A DNA stretch of 44,603 nucleotides, from assembly GCA_030447905.1 (NCBI GenBank), contig JAUJNZ010000008.1:1-44603 (forward strand), in the 5' to 3' direction. The notes under the pieces are model-generated. The model worked only from the letters and a program-made list of their open reading frames with translations. It did no database searches and was not told the DNA's origin. Below are positions 41,136 through 44,603 of this stretch, piece by piece; positions within the stretch are counted from its first letter, which is position 1, and the number at the start of each line of letters is the position of its first letter. Position numbers and translations under genes: made by a program. The DNA is from Thermoleophilaceae bacterium. Lineage in GTDB: Bacteria > Actinomycetota > Thermoleophilia > Solirubrobacterales > Thermoleophilaceae.

Positions 41136-41655
41136 CGCTTTCGTCCGCCAGGGCGATCCGGTAGCGCACTTCGCGGATCCGCCAGCCGAGGAAGTCGCGG
41201 ACGCGGCTGGCGCCGTCGAGCCGCCAGCCGGCCGTCTGGTAGATCCGCCGGGGGCGCTCGTTGCGCTCCTCGGTCCAGAGGACGGCTTCGCGGCATCCGG
41301 TCGCCGAGAGGGTCTCGAGGGCGAGGGCCAGCAGGGCGCGACCGACTCCGCCACTCCAGCGCGCCGGATGAACGTAGAGGGCCCTTACCTCGCCGACATC
41401 TCCATCGCCCGAGCGCACCGACACGAACCCGACGACTTCCCCGGCCTCGGTCGCCACGTAGATTGCGCTGCCCGGGTCGGCGTCCCCGCCGAGCGTCTTC
41501 TCGTAGCGCCGGACCGGCGGCTCGAAGGTGGCAAGCCGCTCGCGGGGGAGGAAGGCGCCCCAGCCGGCCCGGCCGGCGGCGGCGTTGATCGCGGCGATCG
41601 CCGGGGCATCCTCAACAACCGCCGGGCGAAGCGTAAGCCCTCCTCGATTACCCAT
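41068..41655 (-). CDS. GNAT-family N-acetyltransferase
   Basis: 195 residues from the ATG at MGNRGGLTLRPAVVEDAPAI. The acetyl-CoA fold is clear: IYVATEAGEVVGFVSVRSGD, VGEVRALYVHPARWSGGVGR (the R/Q-x-x-G-x-G pyrophosphate loop) and RRIYQTAGWRLDGASR. The substrate amine is unknown. The last 25 residues (DESARSSAVGSRLGRTGSQR) run into the secG gene on the opposite strand and look like read-through into noncoding sequence, so the natural stop may have been lost. It follows the TldE gene by 2 bp. Confidence 0.8.
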   Translation of the reverse strand: MGNRGGLTLRPAVVEDAPAIAAINAAAGRAGWGAFLPRERLATFEPPVRRYEKTLGGDADPGSAIYVATEAGEVVGFVSVRSGDGDVGEVRALYVHPARWSGGVGRALLALALETLSATGCREAVLWTEERNERPRRIYQTAGWRLDGASRVRDFLGWRIREVRYRIALADESARSSAVGSRLGRTGSQRRWSSG

Positions 41656-41657
41656 CC

Positions 41658-43049
41658 TCACCCTGTGAAGCGCAGCGACCCGACGCGCATCGCCGGGCAC
41701 ACGACACCCGTCGCAAAGCGCCGTCCGTAGAACTCGCCCTCGCTGGTGAGCACGGGACGGGCCGAGAGCTCCTCGGCGCGCTCGAGCACGCCGAGCACCC
41801 GGTCGGTGAAGCGCAGGTCGGCGAGCGGGCGCGTGACCTCGCCGTCCTCGATCAGGAACGTGCCGTCCCGGGTCACCCCGGTGAGCAGGGTCTCCTTGGG
41901 CCGGACGGGGTTCGTGTACCAGAGCCGGGTCACGTACACGCCGCGCTCGATCGGCCGGCAGAGCTCGCGCTCGTCAGCCGCCGCCCCGCCGGCGAGGACG
42001 AGGTGGGTCGGGGCCGGGCCGTCCGGAGACCCACCGGGCGCCAGCGCGTGACCTGTCGACTCGGCACCACCACCCGCCAGCGCGGCGCTGCGGCGATCGT
42101 GGACGAGCCCGTGGGCGACGCCGTCCTGGATCAGGGCCAGCGGCGCCTTGGGTACGCCCTCCAGATCGAAGGCCCGCGGGAGCGTCCCGGGGTAGCGGGG
42201 CGAGTCCGAGAGGTTGATCCGCGGTGCCGCGACGCGCGCCCCGAGCCGGCCCTCGAGCGCGCTGGCCCCCTCAGCGAAGGCGAGCCCGTTCAAGGCCAGC
42301 AGGCCGAGCCAGGTGATGAGCTCCCCCACCGCGAGCGACTCGAGCACCACCGGGTACTCGCCTGGCTCGAGGTGCGGCGCTTCGGCCGCGACTCCGCCGA
42401 AGCCCGCCTTGACCGCCGCCCGCTCGGCCAGGCCGTGGGGATCGAGCGCCTTGGAGTCGGTGGCCGCGGCGGCGGCGTAGCCGCTGCGCCCGCTCGGCGC
42501 AAAGGCCGTGACCTTCATGAAGGCATCGGTCAGCCGGTCCGCCACGGCCACCCCGCTCGTCGAGGCGATCGCGGTCTCGGTCTCGGCCGCTGTCCAGACG
42601 CCGTGGGCTTCGGCGCCGTGGGCGGTGGCGGCCGCGAAGGCCGCCTCGAGGGCGGTGCCGCCGCGGGCCGGGTCGAGGAGGGCGGTCTCGGGGTCGTGGC
42701 CGGCGTGGCCCCGCAGGGGGCCCGGGGCGGGAAACCCCGGGTGGGGACCGGGAGAGCCGTCGGTGTCCCCGCGGCTCCGCGCCGTCGCCTCGGCCCCCTC
42801 CTGCGCCGTCCGCGCGCACGCGGCGAGGCCATCCGCGTCGGTGCGGTTGGTGGTCGCTCCGGCGGCGTGGCCGTCGCAGACGACGGTCAGCTCGACGGTT
42901 CGGTCGTCGATGGCGGTCGCCTGGCTCGGATGCGAGCGGGCAAAGCGAAGCAGCAGGGACCGCTCGGTCGTCACGGTCGCCTGGGCGCCGTCGCCCGAGC
43001 GGACGGCTGCGAGGGCGCGAGCGGCGAGATCGAGGGGAGATTCGGGCAT
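41658..43049 (-). CDS. pmbA: TldE/PmbA family protein, partner of TldD
   Basis: 463 residues. It has the PmbA layout: an N-terminal domain (ATVTTERSLLLRFARSHPSQ, DGHAAGATTNRTDADGLAAC) and a C-terminal beta-rich domain (EYPVVLESLAVGELITWLGL, INLSDSPRYPGTLPRAFDLE). The end has LWYTNPVRPKETLLTGVTRD and GTFLIEDGEVTRPLADLRFT. The HExxxH metal motif of TldD is absent, as in the non-catalytic TldE partner. Together TldD/TldE cleave peptides, for example in maturation of modified peptides and antitoxin turnover. It lies 57 bp after TldD on the same strand, an operon. Confidence 0.9.
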   Translation of the reverse strand: MPESPLDLAARALAAVRSGDGAQATVTTERSLLLRFARSHPSQATAIDDRTVELTVVCDGHAAGATTNRTDADGLAACARTAQEGAEATARSRGDTDGSPGPHPGFPAPGPLRGHAGHDPETALLDPARGGTALEAAFAAATAHGAEAHGVWTAAETETAIASTSGVAVADRLTDAFMKVTAFAPSGRSGYAAAAATDSKALDPHGLAERAAVKAGFGGVAAEAPHLEPGEYPVVLESLAVGELITWLGLLALNGLAFAEGASALEGRLGARVAAPRINLSDSPRYPGTLPRAFDLEGVPKAPLALIQDGVAHGLVHDRRSAALAGGGAESTGHALAPGGSPDGPAPTHLVLAGGAAADERELCRPIERGVYVTRLWYTNPVRPKETLLTGVTRDGTFLIEDGEVTRPLADLRFTDRVLGVLERAEELSARPVLTSEGEFYGRRFATGVVCPAMRVGSLRFTG

Positions 43050-43106
43050 GGCTCGAGGGTGGGTGGCGGTTCGCGCAGGTGACCCCGCGTGAACCGGCGG
43101 AGGGTG

Positions 43107-44543
43107 CTAGGCCACGCCGACCTGTACGTCGCGAAACCGCGCCGGAGCCGTTCCGTGCGAGACCCGCATGGTCTGGCCCGGCTCGCCCTTGCCGCAGTTG
43201 ATCACTCCCCATAGCCGCCACTCGTCCGCGGAGCAGACGGCGTCGAGGCCGGCCCAGAACTCGGGGGTCACCCCCGCGTAGCTCGGGTTTCGCAACAGGC
43301 GCCGCCGCTCGCCGGCCTCGATCTCCCAGGCGACCTCGGTGGCGAACTGGAAGTGCAGGCGCCGGGAGTCGATCGACCACGAGCGGTTGGTCTCCATGAG
43401 GACGCCGCGGTCGGTGGCGGCCACGAGATCGGCGAGCGAGCCCGCATCGCCCGGCTCCAGGTTGACGTTGGTCATCCGAACGACCGGCTGGCGGTCGAAG
43501 CCGCTCGCCCGCATGCACCCGCCCGAGCGCTCGAGCCCGATCCCCGCCGCCGATTCCCGGGACGAGAGGAAGCCGCGCAGTACCCCGTCGCGGATGAGGT
43601 CGACCCGCCGCGCGGCGACGCCCTCGTCGTCCCAGCCGAAGGTACCGAGCCCGCCCGCCACCGTCGCGTCTGCGGTCACGTGCATGCGCGGCGAGCCGTA
43701 GCGGCGATCGTCGAGGTCGCCGGGGGAGAGGAAGCTCGTTCCCGCATACGAGGCCTCGCCGCCGAGCACCCGGTCGAGCTCGGTCGCGTGTCCGACCGAC
43801 TCATGGATCTGGAGGGCGAGCTGGCCACCGTCGAGGAGGAGCGTCGTTCGCCCGTCCGGGCAGGCGGGAGCGGTCAGGAGGGCGAGCGCCTCGTCGGCGA
43901 CCCGCGGGGCGTGTTCGGCCAGCGCGAGCCCGGCGAAGTGCTCGTAACCGGCCCGAGCGACGTCTCCGCGGAAGGAGGCGGGATGGGAGCGGACGTGAGT
44001 CTCACCGTTCGCCACCGCGGTCGCCGAGACCCCCCCGCCACAGTCGACGGTGCGCTGCTCGTACAGCGCCCCCTCGGTCGAGGCGAAGACCGAGTCCTCG
44101 GAGAAGGCAAGGTGATGGGCGCGGATCACGGCGATGCGCGGATCGCCGCGCATCCCCTCGTCGGCGGCCAGCAGGACGCCGAGCTTCTCCTCGGTCGACA
44201 CCTCGAAGGGGTCGTGGTCGCAGGGGCTGTGGTAGCGCCCGCGCGCCGGCGGCTCGGGGGCGAGCTGGGTCGCGGGCGCTCCCGGCTGTGCCTCGGCGAC
44301 CTCGAGCGCGCGCTGGAGTGCGCCCTCGAGCCCGGCGCGGGTGAGCTCCCGCGTGGCCGCGAAGCCCCAGGCTCCGCCGCGGCGCACGCGAACCCCGACG
44401 CCCTCGCTCTCGTGGCGCTCGACCTCGTCGACCTCTCCGTTGCGCGTGGCGAGCGACTCCGCGCGCGAGCGCACGTAGCGCGCGTCGGCGTAGTCGCAGC
44501 GGTCGGCGGCCGCCTGGGTGAGGTTGGTGAGAAGGTCGCGCAT
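43107..44543 (-). CDS. tldD: TldD metalloprotease subunit
   Basis: 478 residues. The zinc site is LQIHESVGHATELDRVLGGE with H247, E248 and H252 (HExxxH), followed by SYAGTSFLSPGDLDDRRYGS. The N-terminal domain has RAESLATRNGEVDEVERHES and VRVRRGGAWGFAATRELTRA. The third metal ligand is expected as Cys in WGVINCGKGEPGQTMRVSHG. This is the catalytic half of the TldD/TldE protease; length and motifs fit the family. The ATG at MRDLLTNLTQ was chosen. It is encoded first, with TldE next. Confidence 0.94.
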   Translation of the reverse strand: MRDLLTNLTQAAADRCDYADARYVRSRAESLATRNGEVDEVERHESEGVGVRVRRGGAWGFAATRELTRAGLEGALQRALEVAEAQPGAPATQLAPEPPARGRYHSPCDHDPFEVSTEEKLGVLLAADEGMRGDPRIAVIRAHHLAFSEDSVFASTEGALYEQRTVDCGGGVSATAVANGETHVRSHPASFRGDVARAGYEHFAGLALAEHAPRVADEALALLTAPACPDGRTTLLLDGGQLALQIHESVGHATELDRVLGGEASYAGTSFLSPGDLDDRRYGSPRMHVTADATVAGGLGTFGWDDEGVAARRVDLIRDGVLRGFLSSRESAAGIGLERSGGCMRASGFDRQPVVRMTNVNLEPGDAGSLADLVAATDRGVLMETNRSWSIDSRRLHFQFATEVAWEIEAGERRRLLRNPSYAGVTPEFWAGLDAVCSADEWRLWGVINCGKGEPGQTMRVSHGTAPARFRDVQVGVA

Positions 44544-44603
44544 CGCCTGGGACGACAGCCTAGGGCCGACCCCGACGGGAAGGTGTTCCGTTCCGTCCGG
44601 TAA

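Overview
This is a high-GC bacterial window. It most resembles a deep-branching actinobacterium of the Thermoleophilia type (inference). The support is an aerobic caa3 oxidase and a three-subunit cytochrome bc complex in one gene chain, the CcmE/CcmF (system I) cytochrome c maturation genes, many GTG/TTG starts and a SigB/SigF-like sigma factor. The window opens inside a selenocysteine tRNA (anticodon UCA), so the cell probably makes selenoproteins.

Left part, about 1-15.5 kb, is accessory and strongly decayed. After the tRNA-Sec come a GH13 remnant, a cupin protein and a stand-alone Clp N-domain protein. A hydrolase then lacks its N-terminal half next to an IS1595-family transposase. Beside that lie a tiny Lys/Arg-rich ORF and copies of a structured repeat that sits exactly at the 3' ends of neighbouring ORFs. 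Further on are a broken SDR gene, a broken tyrosine integrase with an expanded 8-bp repeat, an intact beta-propeller lipoprotein, and a run of small coupled island genes with a J-like HPD motif and a zinc finger. The island ends in a second broken integrase, 46 bp from a 43-nt 3' fragment of tRNA-Gly(CCC), a classic attachment-site layout. A frameshifted GPP34-family remnant closes this part.

Middle part, about 15.8-27.4 kb, is core energy metabolism. A sigma factor and a lipoprotein are followed by ctaC-ctaD-ctaE, a small membrane protein, a lipoprotein cytochrome c, and qcrC-qcrA-qcrB. Most junctions overlap by 4 bp (ATGA, GTGA or TTGA), which suggests translational coupling. A convergent ctaG follows and carries an in-frame TGA near its N-terminus. 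Electrons would pass from quinol through the QcrABC complex and cytochrome c domains to the caa3 oxidase.

Right part, about 27.5-44.6 kb, holds a zinc-ribbon protein, a methyltransferase, and a family-5 solute-binding protein gene with two frameshifts and an in-frame TGA. A lipid and envelope group follows (YegS-like lipid kinase, a CDP-alcohol transferase remnant, a PAP2 protein, a polyprenol-type mannosyltransferase-like protein). Then come cupin and glyoxalase-family proteins, CcmE (Cys-type variant) and CcmF, a Fur-family regulator, a CcmI-like protein, SecG, a GNAT acetyltransferase, and the TldE/TldD pair.

Several otherwise conserved genes carry single-base indels. Whether these are genuine decay or sequencing error cannot be decided from the sequence alone. 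That question matters for the two in-frame TGA codons in a genome that has a tRNA-Sec.
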